Shown: in pieces, positions 1-9,862 of the stretch
Layout of the letters: every line of letters starts with the position of its first letter
Position numbering within the stretch: the first letter of the stretch is position 1
Assembly (NCBI RefSeq): GCF_004770105.1
Contig: NZ_RQEY01000010.1
Location: 62,001-126,000 of the forward strand
Length of the DNA: 64,000 nt
Direction of reading: 5' to 3'
Source: Leptospira andrefontaineae
GTDB lineage: Bacteria; Spirochaetota; Leptospiria; Leptospirales; Leptospiraceae
Position numbers and translations under genes: made by a program
Notes under the pieces: model-generated
Told to the model about the DNA's origin: nothing
The model's input: the letters and a program-made list of their open reading frames with translations, nothing else
The model's database searches: none

Positions 1-2694
1 TTCTCCTAACAATTCCAAGATCTGGCTATAAAGTTCTATATTCTCTTCGAAGTTTTTTTCCGGGAAATATTTGGAATATTCATCCTTATATTTGTCTTCA
101 TCGGCAGGTTCCTTATCGTTCGGCTTTCTGGACTTCATGATGTCCACATATTGGTATAACCAACCTAAAAGTTGGTACGCATCATGATATGTAGGCTCTG
201 CAAATATGATCCATCTTAGTTCATATTCCGCCTGCTTGAAATCTCTAAGAGCAGCCTCCTTTTTAATTCGATCCATTGTCCCGGAATTATAATAAAAAGT
301 TTCACGGATCACCGAACGATTGATCAAGTAGTAAGCATATCCATATAATGTGGCGAGATCCAAGAATGCCCTAGCACGAGGCAAAATTTTTTCCTTCTCA
401 AAATATTGGTCTATATAGATAAGCCCCTCTTTTTTATCTAATGGATCAAATTCAAGGGGATTCAAATTTCCTAAAATACCTGAGGCATTCTTCTCGCTCA
501 CCGATCTGGCTAATTTGAAAGAAGTATCCACCATCAATTTCTGGTAATAGATGGCATAATCCTTATAAACAGTGTCCTGGAAGAGGTTCTTACTTTTTGC
601 CAAGAACATATTCTCAGTATTATAAAAATAGTGAAGAGAAGCTTGGAAGAAGTCCGATCTGTTCTCATAGTTTCTGGCCAGATTCTCAAAATAGATAAAG
701 AACCTTTCCATCTCCTTATCAGAGATCTCAACCCCCGAATCGTGATCATAATTTTCTAAAAATGTGCGAAGAGATTCTAAGGAATAACGAACACTTCCAA
801 GGCCTTTAAAATTAGAAGATCTTAATAGATGGATCTTAAGAAAGAGTGGATCCTTAGGAGTCACATCTTTCAACAAAGGTTCCAAGAGAGAATTACTTTC
901 CGAAAACACACCTTGCCCGGAAAGCCCAGCAGCCTTTGTATACATTAAAAATCTATACAATACCGGAGAACGCTCCTTGATCTTATTAGAAGATTCTATT
1001 TTTTCTGAGAGAGAAATTTTTTCTGAATCCGATTTTCCAGCCAGGATCTGTTCTTCAAAAAGTCCGTATAAATTTTTAAGTTCTATTGTTTTGGATTCTG
1101 ATTCGTTTGCTGCTTGTAATAATGTAGAAGGAATGGTCCAATCCTTCTTCTTTGCTTCCTTAAGTTGTAGAGCACCTATATTCCGTAAAACTTCGTGAAT
1201 ATTATAATATCCAGGAAATCGAGTTACCAATTCTTGTTTTGAATTTAGGGAGGCCTCTATTTTTCCGGATCTTTCCTCCAAATTCCCAATTTCTTCCAGG
1301 ATCGCACCTGTTACTTGCGCATCCGCATGATTTCGAATATTAGAAAAATATTCTTTGATCTCTGAGATCCCTTTGTTTTCCGATTCCAAATAGAATACGT
1401 AAGCAAATCCCCATTTAGGGTCCAAACGTGAAGAATACATTTCCTTTTTGATCTCTGAGGTTTTTCCTGACTTTTTATAAAGTGAATATTTTTCGTTTAG
1501 GACTTTGGCCTTAAAAATAGGATAGAGCGGATCTTCCTTAAAATACAACTCCAAGGAATCTAATGCCAATAGATAATCATCCAAGGATTGTTTTTTGCCA
1601 TATTCCTTAGCCAGCTCAAATTGTGCTGATATATTAGAAACTTTCGGAATAGAGCCACTCAAAGGAAGAAAATAGATATTTAAGGTTCCATAATATGATG
1701 CAGTGAATAGAATACTTCCTCCATTAAAGGAAGAATACTTTGTATCGAATAATGAAAAATTTCCGGAAGTCAGTCTTCTTTCTTTCATATCAGAAAGATC
1801 CAAACGAATGATCAGACTATTATCTCTCTCGTCTAATTTCCGATTTCCATCCGAATCGGAACGGATCGATGTATAAAATAAATATCTTCCATCCGGAGAT
1901 AAGCTAGGAGAAAAATCTAAATAAGGATCATTCGTTAGTCTTTTAGATTTCCTAGTATTTAGATCCAAGGAGTAGATCTCACCCTCTCTGGAATCGGCAT
2001 ACGAAAGATATACGATCGTGTTCCCATCTTGGGACCAATACGGATTTACTGCTCCGGACCTGGTAAGTAAGATCGGTTTTTCTTTTCCTTCAGTGTCCCA
2101 TAAGATCAGGTTTGGAGTTCCCGGAGTTAGTCGATCGGAAGAGAATAATAATACTCTACTGTCCTTTCCCCAAATAGGATCCGAATCAGAAAATTTATCC
2201 GACTTAGAAATATCAGAATATTCTGGATTTGTAATAAACTCGAAGTCGTCGCTTAAAAATCTTTTTCCTTCTAATATCTTTTTTGCCCAGACCTCAGGTT
2301 CAATTTCTAATAGGACGATATCCCCAGCTGTATCATATTGTTCCGATACGAATGCCAGTTTTTTACCATCAGGACTAATTGCAGGTTTGTATTCGGAAGA
2401 AGGATGTTCAGTGATGGGAACCACAATGGAACTTCTGAGATCCCTAAACCAAATATCATAATTCCCTTTCTGCCCGGTCGTATAAAAAAGATATCTTCCA
2501 TCCTGTGTGGTGGAATTATATAGGTTATTCCCCCTTTGGACAGTTAAAGGAAATGGTTTATCATTCTCCGGATTAAAATAATTTTTAGAGATAGGACCAT
2601 AATCGAACTCGATAGGCCTAACTCTTTGTGCAGGCATAAAAACGACACAATTGCCGAATAGAAATAGAAAGAAGAATAGGACTCCGCGCTTCAT
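1..2694 (-). CDS. TolB-like beta-propeller/TPR lipoprotein, C-terminus cut by window start
   Basis: The frame is open from an ATG at 2694 to base 1 with no stop (898 codons), so the 3' end lies outside the window. The N-terminus (MKRG, a hydrophobic stretch, then LFGNC) is a spirochaetal lipoprotein signal with the lipidated Cys at residue 16. Residues ~55-350 hold repeated PD40/WD40-like blades with SPDG motifs (for example PAISPDGKKLAFVSE and SLSPDGRYLFYTS), as in TolB propellers. The remainder, to residue 898, is helical and resembles degenerate TPRs. This is inferred to be an envelope lipoprotein with a protein-interaction role; no enzymatic motif is visible. It starts 4 bases after the upstream lipoprotein gene, so the two are probably co-transcribed. 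The fold is fairly certain, the function unknown. Confidence 0.85.
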   Translation of the reverse strand, partial: MKRGVLFFFLFLFGNCVVFMPAQRVRPIEFDYGPISKNYFNPENDKPFPLTVQRGNNLYNSTTQDGRYLFYTTGQKGNYDIWFRDLRSSIVVPITEHPSSEYKPAISPDGKKLAFVSEQYDTAGDIVLLEIEPEVWAKKILEGKRFLSDDFEFITNPEYSDISKSDKFSDSDPIWGKDSRVLLFSSDRLTPGTPNLILWDTEGKEKPILLTRSGAVNPYWSQDGNTIVYLSYADSREGEIYSLDLNTRKSKRLTNDPYLDFSPSLSPDGRYLFYTSIRSDSDGNRKLDERDNSLIIRLDLSDMKERRLTSGNFSLFDTKYSSFNGGSILFTASYYGTLNIYFLPLSGSIPKVSNISAQFELAKEYGKKQSLDDYLLALDSLELYFKEDPLYPIFKAKVLNEKYSLYKKSGKTSEIKKEMYSSRLDPKWGFAYVFYLESENKGISEIKEYFSNIRNHADAQVTGAILEEIGNLEERSGKIEASLNSKQELVTRFPGYYNIHEVLRNIGALQLKEAKKKDWTIPSTLLQAANESESKTIELKNLYGLFEEQILAGKSDSEKISLSEKIESSNKIKERSPVLYRFLMYTKAAGLSGQGVFSESNSLLEPLLKDVTPKDPLFLKIHLLRSSNFKGLGSVRYSLESLRTFLENYDHDSGVEISDKEMERFFIYFENLARNYENRSDFFQASLHYFYNTENMFLAKSKNLFQDTVYKDYAIYYQKLMVDTSFKLARSVSEKNASGILGNLNPLEFDPLDKKEGLIYIDQYFEKEKILPRARAFLDLATLYGYAYYLINRSVIRETFYYNSGTMDRIKKEAALRDFKQAEYELRWIIFAEPTYHDAYQLLGWLYQYVDIMKSRKPNDKEPADEDKYKDEYSKYFPEKNFEENIELYSQILELLGE

Positions 2695-2698
2695 TAAA

Positions 2699-3322
2699 CT
2701 ATTCCTTCTTTTTCCAATTCCCAGCAGAAGCCTCGTAATATTCTCCTATTTCAACAGAACGAAGCCAGGTTGTTTGGATACTCTCTTTGATAGTAACCTT
2801 TTCTTTTTCAGTAATATTGCGATTCGGGTCGGAGAATGCCTTCTTTAACTTTTCCTTAATTACGATATCTCTATTCTCATTCACAAGCTTAACTAGATCA
2901 TCTAGGCGAGACTTCTGTTTTGGATCTTGGGAAATCTTCTCAGTACCTGCTTCCTTGATCTTCGGATTCCATCTTACTTTTCCATCTAACCCTTCTGCCA
3001 AAATCCCTAAACTTCTATATTCTCTCAGTTCTCTTGCTAAATAAGCCAGAATCCGAAGTGCGATATAGAATTGATTATCAGAAGTATTTCCGAATTCTTC
3101 TTTGACCAGATCTCTTTCCCAGATCTCGGAACCGGAAGAAGAAGTTTTGATAGAAGCGATTAGCCATCCATCCTTTTCCAGATTTCTGTCTTCTCCCAAC
3201 ATTTGTTTTTCTGCAGCAGTTTGGGTCTGAGTAAACGTGATTGGAGGTGCCTTGATCGGGCAATACACAAACAAAGGAAAGATTGCAAAAAGAATAATAT
3301 AGGATCTTGGAATATTCTTCAT
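2699..3322 (-). CDS. putative lipoprotein, possibly DUF1318-like
   Basis: A 207-residue protein with a short basic start, a hydrophobic core and LFVYC, giving a lipidated Cys at about residue 21. The mature part opens with a Thr/Gln-rich segment followed by AAEKQMLGEDRNLEKDGW, which resembles the start of the DUF1318 lipoproteins common in Leptospira; this is recalled similarity, not a search result. The rest is charged and helical (residues ~70-200), with no catalytic motif. It sits 5 bases after the AsmA-like gene and 4 bases before the propeller lipoprotein, which suggests one envelope-related operon. Function unknown. Confidence 0.8.
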   Translation of the reverse strand: MKNIPRSYIILFAIFPLFVYCPIKAPPITFTQTQTAAEKQMLGEDRNLEKDGWLIASIKTSSSGSEIWERDLVKEEFGNTSDNQFYIALRILAYLARELREYRSLGILAEGLDGKVRWNPKIKEAGTEKISQDPKQKSRLDDLVKLVNENRDIVIKEKLKKAFSDPNRNITEKEKVTIKESIQTTWLRSVEIGEYYEASAGNWKKKE

Positions 3323-3327
3323 AAGTT

Positions 3328-6300
3328 TTACTGGTTGAAAGTTTCGATCTCGTTCTGGGCACGTTTGAGGAAGTTTGCTAACGGCATTCTCTGCTGGGAT
3401 ACCTGGTTATTTTCCAACTGGATAATAGTTCCTAAAATAGAACGTTTGAATAGGATCACTGCATATACCAAACCTTTGGACAATTCCAATTCTATCTTAT
3501 CTACCGCATAACTTCCGTAAATAAAATCAGTGAGAATATTAGAAGGAGCAAAAATATTGATCGCACTTTTCCCGAAGTCGTTCCCGATCTGATAGATACT
3601 AAAAAACAAATTTAAGTTCGGAACCGGATCTCCCAGATTCCTTCCCCATAGATTCAGATCAGCTTTTACTTTTCCGTCGTCTATCTTAGGCTGAGTTTTA
3701 GCAGGAAGCAATTGTTTTAGATCTATATCCTTGACCCTCAAAGAAACCGTATATTCCATTTTTTCAGGATCTCCGGAACCAACGTTAACGATCATATCCT
3801 TACCCCAAATTTCTCCGTCCAGAGTATATACTTTGAGATAATCCATTCGTAAATAATTTTCTGAGTATTCCAGGTTGGCAGATAGTCCGGGAGAATCCGC
3901 TCTCGGCCTACTGTATTCAAAAGGTGTTCCTTTTAAAGAAGGATGGTTCCCTATGATCTGTCGGATCGTAAAATTCGCGGCAGGTGTTCGACCGTAATTC
4001 ATTACGAACTTTCTTTTGTTCCCTTCGATCAGATTTTTGGTTTCTTTAACGGAAAGATCATGAGAGAATGGAACATCCGCATTCCATCCATCTATTCTAT
4101 ATAATTTACAATCGTATCCGGGACAAACGCCACTCTGCACAAGTATATTAGAATTTTTAGATATTAAATTTCCTTGAACAAGGCTCCCGTACCAGTTGAA
4201 TTTTATCCCTGCGTCTCCTTGAAAAAATAAACCTTTAATCAGTCCACTTTCTTTAGGAGATAGAAGTTTTAATTCTCCTTTTAAGTTTGGAATAAATTCT
4301 CCCAGGGAAGGAGAAGGCCCGTTTTTGGATGCCTTGGTTAGTTCTCCGCCTAATCCTAAGTGCAATTTCTGGGAGAACGCACTTAACTCCAGTTTATCAA
4401 TTTTGATCTTAGAACTTGGACTTCCGATCATCTTCAGATCTATGGAAAGTTTTCCATCTCGAAGGTTCATCTCGGGCAGATCAACGCCAAGACTTCCTTG
4501 GATATTTTGTCCGTGACCTCCAAGAGAATAATAAAAGTCTCCGTCGAGTCCTATCTTTTTGCCCACCTGGTTTCTAACAGGGATCAATGTTTCTCGGAGT
4601 GATAAAGGAAGAAGTGGAACAAGATGTTCTAAGTCTAGATCCAGTCCTGCTTTTTTCAGATCCAATACGAACGGTTCTCCAAGTGCTATTCTTCCACCCG
4701 TATTTAATTTTGCCGCAGAGTTTCCCTCGGGCGAGAAGGCTTGTAGGTTCAGATTCGATACTAATATTTCTTCTAAGCCCCAGGCTTTTTTAGGAAAATG
4801 GAATATAGCCTTTAAACCACCTTCCAGATATATATTTCCGGAGTTACCTCTGCCTAACGGAAATCTAAAACCTTTTGCTTTTAATTTTAAGCCCGCATCT
4901 AATTGTGAAAAATCTTTTCCGAACGCAGAAAGTTCTGCAGAAATTTTTCCGGAATATCCTGTTAGATAATCTCCTAATCCGAAATTATCCAGTTTCAGAT
5001 TTAAATTTGGTCCCTCTGCCTGGGAATAATTGAGATTTCCTTCCAGTAGAATTTCGTTATAGATTACTTTCAGATTTTTGAATGAAAAAGATCTCATCCA
5101 AGGAAGAGGGATCTTCGGCCCTGGATCTTTTTCACTCTGTGGATCTATCCGAACATCCCAGTCCAAATTGAATACAGGTATTGAATGTCTCTTCTTCCCT
5201 ACTCTGAAATCCAATGAGTTTCCTCGGACTTCTCCCAAAACTCTTAAATTGTTCCATCCACCTTCCGCTAAAATCGGAGCAAGGCTTGCTTCTCCACTCA
5301 TCGAGAAGGAGTCGAATCCTAAACTATGCAGAAAATCTGATAAAGGTGCGAGTCGTATCCTGGATTTTTGGATAGCAAGATTTACATTTCCTGAATCGGC
5401 TGCGAAGTCGGAAATTTTTCCGCTCCCTTCTAACCAGGTGTCTTCCCCTACTTTCCATTCTAAATTTCTGAGAAGGAGTTCCTTCTTCTCTGGAGAAACA
5501 TCTATATCATATTTTAGTGAAAAACCAAAAGGCGCACTGACTCTGTTTGCAATTCGTATCGGTATTTTTTCAGAGCCAAGGTCGAGTTTAGAATGGAACC
5601 CGGCCTTGGAACCTTCTGCCCTTTCCCAAACCAATGTACATTTAAATGGATGGTCCAGTCCTCCGGAAGAATCTTGGAATCTAAGTTTTATCTGGTTCTC
5701 CGGATTCAACTTCACTTGGAATTCGTCTATCAGATCCAAAATTTTCAGATCGAATGGAATACGAGTGAAACGATTCGTATCTAAAAGAAATCCAAGTTCT
5801 AATCCGTCTAGTCCCGCAGAATAAGATTTGGATCCATTCTCCGAATTCACATGGACATTGATATCTTTCAGATCCAGTTCTAAGAATGCGCTGACTGGAA
5901 TATATGTACGGATCTCAGTAAGAGGTTCTGTTTTTTCGGTACTGATTTCTTCTTTTTTGCTAGGAGGAAAAGCAGAGGAGATATTCCAAAGGTTTCCTCT
6001 TTGTTGGAGGTCCAACTCCAATCCATGTATGGAAATTTTGGAAATTTTCAATCTTCCGAAGATGATAAGAGGAAGATTATAGGAGATACCCAACTCTTTA
6101 GCGGTCATTACAGGCTTCTGACCCCAGTCGGTTGTGGGATATAATTTTACATCAGTGAATTTGATTCCGTAGAATGGAGAAAAACTTCTGACATTCGCCT
6201 CGAACTTGCCCGCTAAAACGGAAGAGGCAATTTTATCTACTAAGATCTGTCCTGTAATTGAGTTGAAAAGGAGATGATAGAAGAGAAAAATCCCCGCAAT

Positions 6301-6354
6301 GATCCCAAGGCGGAGTTTTTTCTTTTTCAAATACTGTAAAAAATCGGAAGCCAA
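3328..6354 (-). CDS. AsmA/TamB-like membrane-anchored envelope protein
   Basis: A 1008-residue protein with a basic N-terminus, one membrane segment (residues ~16-33) and then a very long beta-rich region. The first domain carries the pattern of AsmA-family proteins: a segment after the membrane anchor (VDKIASSVLAG), then ISYNLPLIIFGRLKISKI and a GLELDL strand, like the opening of AsmA/GspN-type domains. The C-terminal part (KADLNLWGRNLGDPVPNL and beyond) is also AsmA-like. Known relatives are anchored in the inner membrane, span the periplasm and are implicated in lipid transport to the outer membrane; that role here is inference. The gene follows the STAS gene by 14 bases and precedes two lipoprotein genes. 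Family assignment fairly sure, function less so. Confidence 0.8.
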   Translation of the reverse strand: MASDFLQYLKKKKLRLGIIAGIFLFYHLLFNSITGQILVDKIASSVLAGKFEANVRSFSPFYGIKFTDVKLYPTTDWGQKPVMTAKELGISYNLPLIIFGRLKISKISIHGLELDLQQRGNLWNISSAFPPSKKEEISTEKTEPLTEIRTYIPVSAFLELDLKDINVHVNSENGSKSYSAGLDGLELGFLLDTNRFTRIPFDLKILDLIDEFQVKLNPENQIKLRFQDSSGGLDHPFKCTLVWERAEGSKAGFHSKLDLGSEKIPIRIANRVSAPFGFSLKYDIDVSPEKKELLLRNLEWKVGEDTWLEGSGKISDFAADSGNVNLAIQKSRIRLAPLSDFLHSLGFDSFSMSGEASLAPILAEGGWNNLRVLGEVRGNSLDFRVGKKRHSIPVFNLDWDVRIDPQSEKDPGPKIPLPWMRSFSFKNLKVIYNEILLEGNLNYSQAEGPNLNLKLDNFGLGDYLTGYSGKISAELSAFGKDFSQLDAGLKLKAKGFRFPLGRGNSGNIYLEGGLKAIFHFPKKAWGLEEILVSNLNLQAFSPEGNSAAKLNTGGRIALGEPFVLDLKKAGLDLDLEHLVPLLPLSLRETLIPVRNQVGKKIGLDGDFYYSLGGHGQNIQGSLGVDLPEMNLRDGKLSIDLKMIGSPSSKIKIDKLELSAFSQKLHLGLGGELTKASKNGPSPSLGEFIPNLKGELKLLSPKESGLIKGLFFQGDAGIKFNWYGSLVQGNLISKNSNILVQSGVCPGYDCKLYRIDGWNADVPFSHDLSVKETKNLIEGNKRKFVMNYGRTPAANFTIRQIIGNHPSLKGTPFEYSRPRADSPGLSANLEYSENYLRMDYLKVYTLDGEIWGKDMIVNVGSGDPEKMEYTVSLRVKDIDLKQLLPAKTQPKIDDGKVKADLNLWGRNLGDPVPNLNLFFSIYQIGNDFGKSAINIFAPSNILTDFIYGSYAVDKIELELSKGLVYAVILFKRSILGTIIQLENNQVSQQRMPLANFLKRAQNEIETFNQ

Positions 6355-6368
6355 CCGAAATGTTTAGG

Positions 6369-6716
<348 letters not shown>

Positions 6717-6863
6717 TTCTTGGATTTTTGTGCTTATATAAGATCTGCATTCCGGCCTCCTTGTAAAGCCCTTTTTTGCAGAATTGACTAACAGAATCCC
6801 TCGAAAGCTCCCAAAAATCAAAGAGAAACTAGGTTTTGACTCTGACAGAAATTACAGGAAATA

Positions 6864-7886
6864 TTGTCGACATTTTGGCCGAATACAAACATCGTACCAT
6901 CGTCAGCAATGCCCGCAAAGCCCCCTCTTTTATCCCTAGTCATTCCCGTTTATAACGAGGAAAAAACCATCCCCGAACTTGTAAAAAGACTTCGGGGTTT
7001 ACTCACTATCTTAAAAGAAAAACACCGCTTCGGAAAGGAAGATGCAGAAATTCTTTTTGTAAACGACGGCTCAAGAGACGGGACCTTCGATGTATTAAAA
7101 AAATTCTGCGAATCAGAGCCAGGCTTTTTTCTTCTAAACTTATCTAGAAATTACGGACACCAATTGGCCATCACTGCAGGTATCGATACTGCAAGAGGTG
7201 AAACAGTCGCCGTCATGGATGGAGATCTACAAGATCCTCCTGAATTTGTCGCGGACCTTTACGCAAAAATGTCAGAAGGTTATGATGTTGTTTATGCCAG
7301 AAGGAAGAAAAGAGAAGGTGAATCTTTTTTCAAGCTGATCACCGCTCATGTATTCTATAGGATCCTAAAAAAGCTGACCAGATTCGAGATCCCAATCGAT
7401 ACGGGAGATTTCAGGATTATGAGCAGAAGAGTGACTGATGTTCTAGTCTCCATGAAGGAACAACATCGTTATATTCGAGGATTGATCGCTTGGATCGGTT
7501 TCAGACAAACAGGTTTGGAATATGATCGAGACGAACGTTTTGACGGAGAGACAAAATTTTCCGTCAGCAAGATGCTTAAGTTTGCTTTGGATGGGATCAC
7601 TTCCTTCTCCTCTGCCCCTCTTAAATTTTCTTCTTATTTAGGATTTACTTCTGCATTTTTCGGAGCGTTATACACTATCTATATTCTATATTTAAAACTG
7701 TTTACTGATAATACCATCCAAGGCTGGACCTCGGTCATGATCATAGTATTGGTATTAGGTGGGATCCAACTTATCGCATTAGGTATGATAGGCGAATATC
7801 TAAGCAGAGTTCATGATCAGTCCAAAAATCGTCCTCTGTATGTGATTGAAAAGATCTACTCAGCGAGACCAAAAACTAAAAAATGA
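6864..7886 (+). CDS. GT2 family glycosyltransferase (polyprenyl-phosphate sugar synthase type)
   Basis: A 340-residue protein with the GT-A opening LVIPVYNEE (residues ~24-32), NDGSRDGT, and the DxD-type DGDLQDPPE motif near residue 118, followed by two membrane helices at ~250-275 and ~290-312. This matches the DPM1/GtrB/ArnC type that transfers a sugar from a nucleotide donor to a lipid-phosphate carrier at the inner membrane. The start is a TTG at 6864 with AGGAA 4-8 bases upstream; an ATG at 6909 lacks a Shine-Dalgarno (SD) sequence but would also spare the domain. The stop overlaps the next gene's ATG (ATGA), so a lipid-linked sugar made here is plausibly used by the GT-C-like protein. 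Sugar and acceptor are unknown. Confidence 0.9.
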   Translation: MSTFWPNTNIVPSSAMPAKPPLLSLVIPVYNEEKTIPELVKRLRGLLTILKEKHRFGKEDAEILFVNDGSRDGTFDVLKKFCESEPGFFLLNLSRNYGHQLAITAGIDTARGETVAVMDGDLQDPPEFVADLYAKMSEGYDVVYARRKKREGESFFKLITAHVFYRILKKLTRFEIPIDTGDFRIMSRRVTDVLVSMKEQHRYIRGLIAWIGFRQTGLEYDRDERFDGETKFSVSKMLKFALDGITSFSSAPLKFSSYLGFTSAFFGALYTIYILYLKLFTDNTIQGWTSVMIIVLVLGGIQLIALGMIGEYLSRVHDQSKNRPLYVIEKIYSARPKTKK

Positions 7887-9817
7887 ACCGCATCTGGGAT
7901 AGAGTTTTAGGGATTTTATTCGGCTTACTGGCCTTATTTGCCACTGGAGTTATGATCTCCAAAAATTGGCAGGCATTCTTAGAGATCTGCCCGATTACAG
8001 ATCTTCTAACCTGGGACGAGAATATTCGCCTAACGGCAGTATACGATCAATTCCAGGATTATAGGGACGGTAAAATCTGGAGAGCAACACTTCCTTTTTT
8101 GGAAGCAGCAACCTGGCCACCTCTTCGCCCAATATTCTCACTTTTACTTTTGGCAAGTCCTGGAGAATGGCCGATCACTTGGAAGGATTCTTTCTTGGGA
8201 TTGGCATTTTACGCTCTTTGTTTTCCTTCAATCATCTATATAGTTTCTAGAATTTCGGGATCTCTTCTTTTCGGAAGTTTAGTTTCTATTTTTGTATTAG
8301 CGCTAAGTCTTCATACTTCCGAAACTCCTGCTTATAGTCTTTCTTCTATGCTGGAAACCCAGGGTATGTTCATTCTTCTTTGGGTGTATTGGGGATTGTA
8401 TAAACTTTATGATTCCGTAAAGGACTTAAAACCAGGAGAAAGTTTGCCTGCCGGTTCCAAGGTGGCTGCTTTGGTTTCCGTAGTTTTGATACTTCTATTT
8501 TTTACGAAGTATCCTTACGGACTTTTATTATTCATCTCTATCTTTTTGTTCGAGTTGATTTCCAGATTTCCAGAGTGGATCGGATTTGTTCGATATTCCG
8601 TGAAGGCCCATTACAAAGGGCTCAGGCTTTTCTTTTTGATCGGCGTAATTCTGTTAGTTCTTTCACTGCCTGTCTTAAGAGTAGTGACAGATTGGAATCT
8701 GGATCAGAAGTCCTTTAAAAGAATATTATATGTCCTAACAGTGATCCTGTTCCTCGATTTCAATTATTTCTTATACAGACATAGAAAGAACTTAGGGGAA
8801 ATTTCTCCTCCTTCTATCAAAATACTTTATCTGTATGCGATCCTTCCTTGTTTTATCTGGTTATTCACCAATATAGACAGGGTAATGAGTCTTGTAAATG
8901 CTCAGATGATCGTGAACAAATTTGTTCGTAGTTTTATCTTAAGTTTATTCGAATCACCGGGAGATAAATTTCCTGCGAGCCATGTATTCAATGAGCCATG
9001 GATTTTCAGGGCCTTCTTCTTATTTTCTTTAGGTGCAATCGGTTACTGGCTTTATTTGAACAGAAAAGAGAAAACTTCTTCTCCAAAAACGAATGGAGAA
9101 GGAAGAATAGATTCCCTACTTGCCAAGTTACAGAATATAGAATGGCCTAAATTTTTAAAAGATCCGTTATTCGCAATTACTGTGATAGTATTCTTACAAT
9201 ACATAGTTATCGACGCGAGCACTGGGAATAAACAATTACGCCACGTATTCTACCCGTTACCTGCTTTACTTACGATACTAAGTTTATGGTCCTTCAGATT
9301 AGTTCAAATTTCTGATACTAGTAAAAAGTTAGTCATCTCGGTAGTATTTCTATTCTTCTTAGTTTGGGCATCGAGCCTATTCATAAAAGAAGGTGGGCTG
9401 TTCAGCCAAACTTATCTTTCTAAAAACCAATTCTGTTTAAAAGGATTCGAAACTACTGTATTCGAACCTGCAAGAGAGTTTGCAAAAGAAATAGATCCAC
9501 AAGGAAAATACGTCGCATTCAATGCATTCCACGATGAGGAAAACTTCCAAGTACCAGGGAGAATTCTCGCCTCCGAATTCGATCTTCTGTTCAGACAAAA
9601 AACCGTCGAAAATGGTAAATACCGCAACGATAGCAAATACAAATGGAAATCCTGGGACGAGTTTGACAAAGCTGTGTATGTAGGACCTTCTTGCGACCTA
9701 CCTCCTAAGGTCCTTTCCAGGGCAGAAGGTTTTGGGATCACCTTAAAACAGATTAAAGAAATTAAACACCAAACTGGAGATTATTGTTTCAAAGAATTTC
9801 GTCTTATTAAAAAATAA
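7883..9817 (+). CDS. multi-pass membrane protein, putative GT-C type glycosyltransferase
   Basis: A 644-residue protein with about 12-13 hydrophobic segments. An acidic pair in the first extracytoplasmic loop (LLTWDENIRL, residues ~42-51) is placed where GT-C enzymes carry their catalytic Asp/Glu. The C-terminal ~130 residues form a soluble domain with several Cys (residues ~520-640). Family membership is inferred from topology, the DE motif and ATGA coupling to the upstream lipid-phosphate glycosyltransferase. It could be a generic membrane protein of the PMT/ArnT-like group. A 7-bp stem (ACCGAAA/TTTCGGT, 9827-9845) follows the stop but has no T-run. Confidence 0.75.
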   Translation: MNRIWDRVLGILFGLLALFATGVMISKNWQAFLEICPITDLLTWDENIRLTAVYDQFQDYRDGKIWRATLPFLEAATWPPLRPIFSLLLLASPGEWPITWKDSFLGLAFYALCFPSIIYIVSRISGSLLFGSLVSIFVLALSLHTSETPAYSLSSMLETQGMFILLWVYWGLYKLYDSVKDLKPGESLPAGSKVAALVSVVLILLFFTKYPYGLLLFISIFLFELISRFPEWIGFVRYSVKAHYKGLRLFFLIGVILLVLSLPVLRVVTDWNLDQKSFKRILYVLTVILFLDFNYFLYRHRKNLGEISPPSIKILYLYAILPCFIWLFTNIDRVMSLVNAQMIVNKFVRSFILSLFESPGDKFPASHVFNEPWIFRAFFLFSLGAIGYWLYLNRKEKTSSPKTNGEGRIDSLLAKLQNIEWPKFLKDPLFAITVIVFLQYIVIDASTGNKQLRHVFYPLPALLTILSLWSFRLVQISDTSKKLVISVVFLFFLVWASSLFIKEGGLFSQTYLSKNQFCLKGFETTVFEPAREFAKEIDPQGKYVAFNAFHDEENFQVPGRILASEFDLLFRQKTVENGKYRNDSKYKWKSWDEFDKAVYVGPSCDLPPKVLSRAEGFGITLKQIKEIKHQTGDYCFKEFRLIKK

Positions 9818-9862
9818 TCGGACTTAACCGAAACCTGTTTTCGGTAAACGGCTGAAGGCATC

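Noticed and set aside
5078..5824. Long 248-codon plus-strand open frame inside the AsmA-like gene
   Set aside because: It is opposite a clearly coding frame, rich in Ser/Pro/Phe as expected for a complement of the real gene, and lacks any motif.
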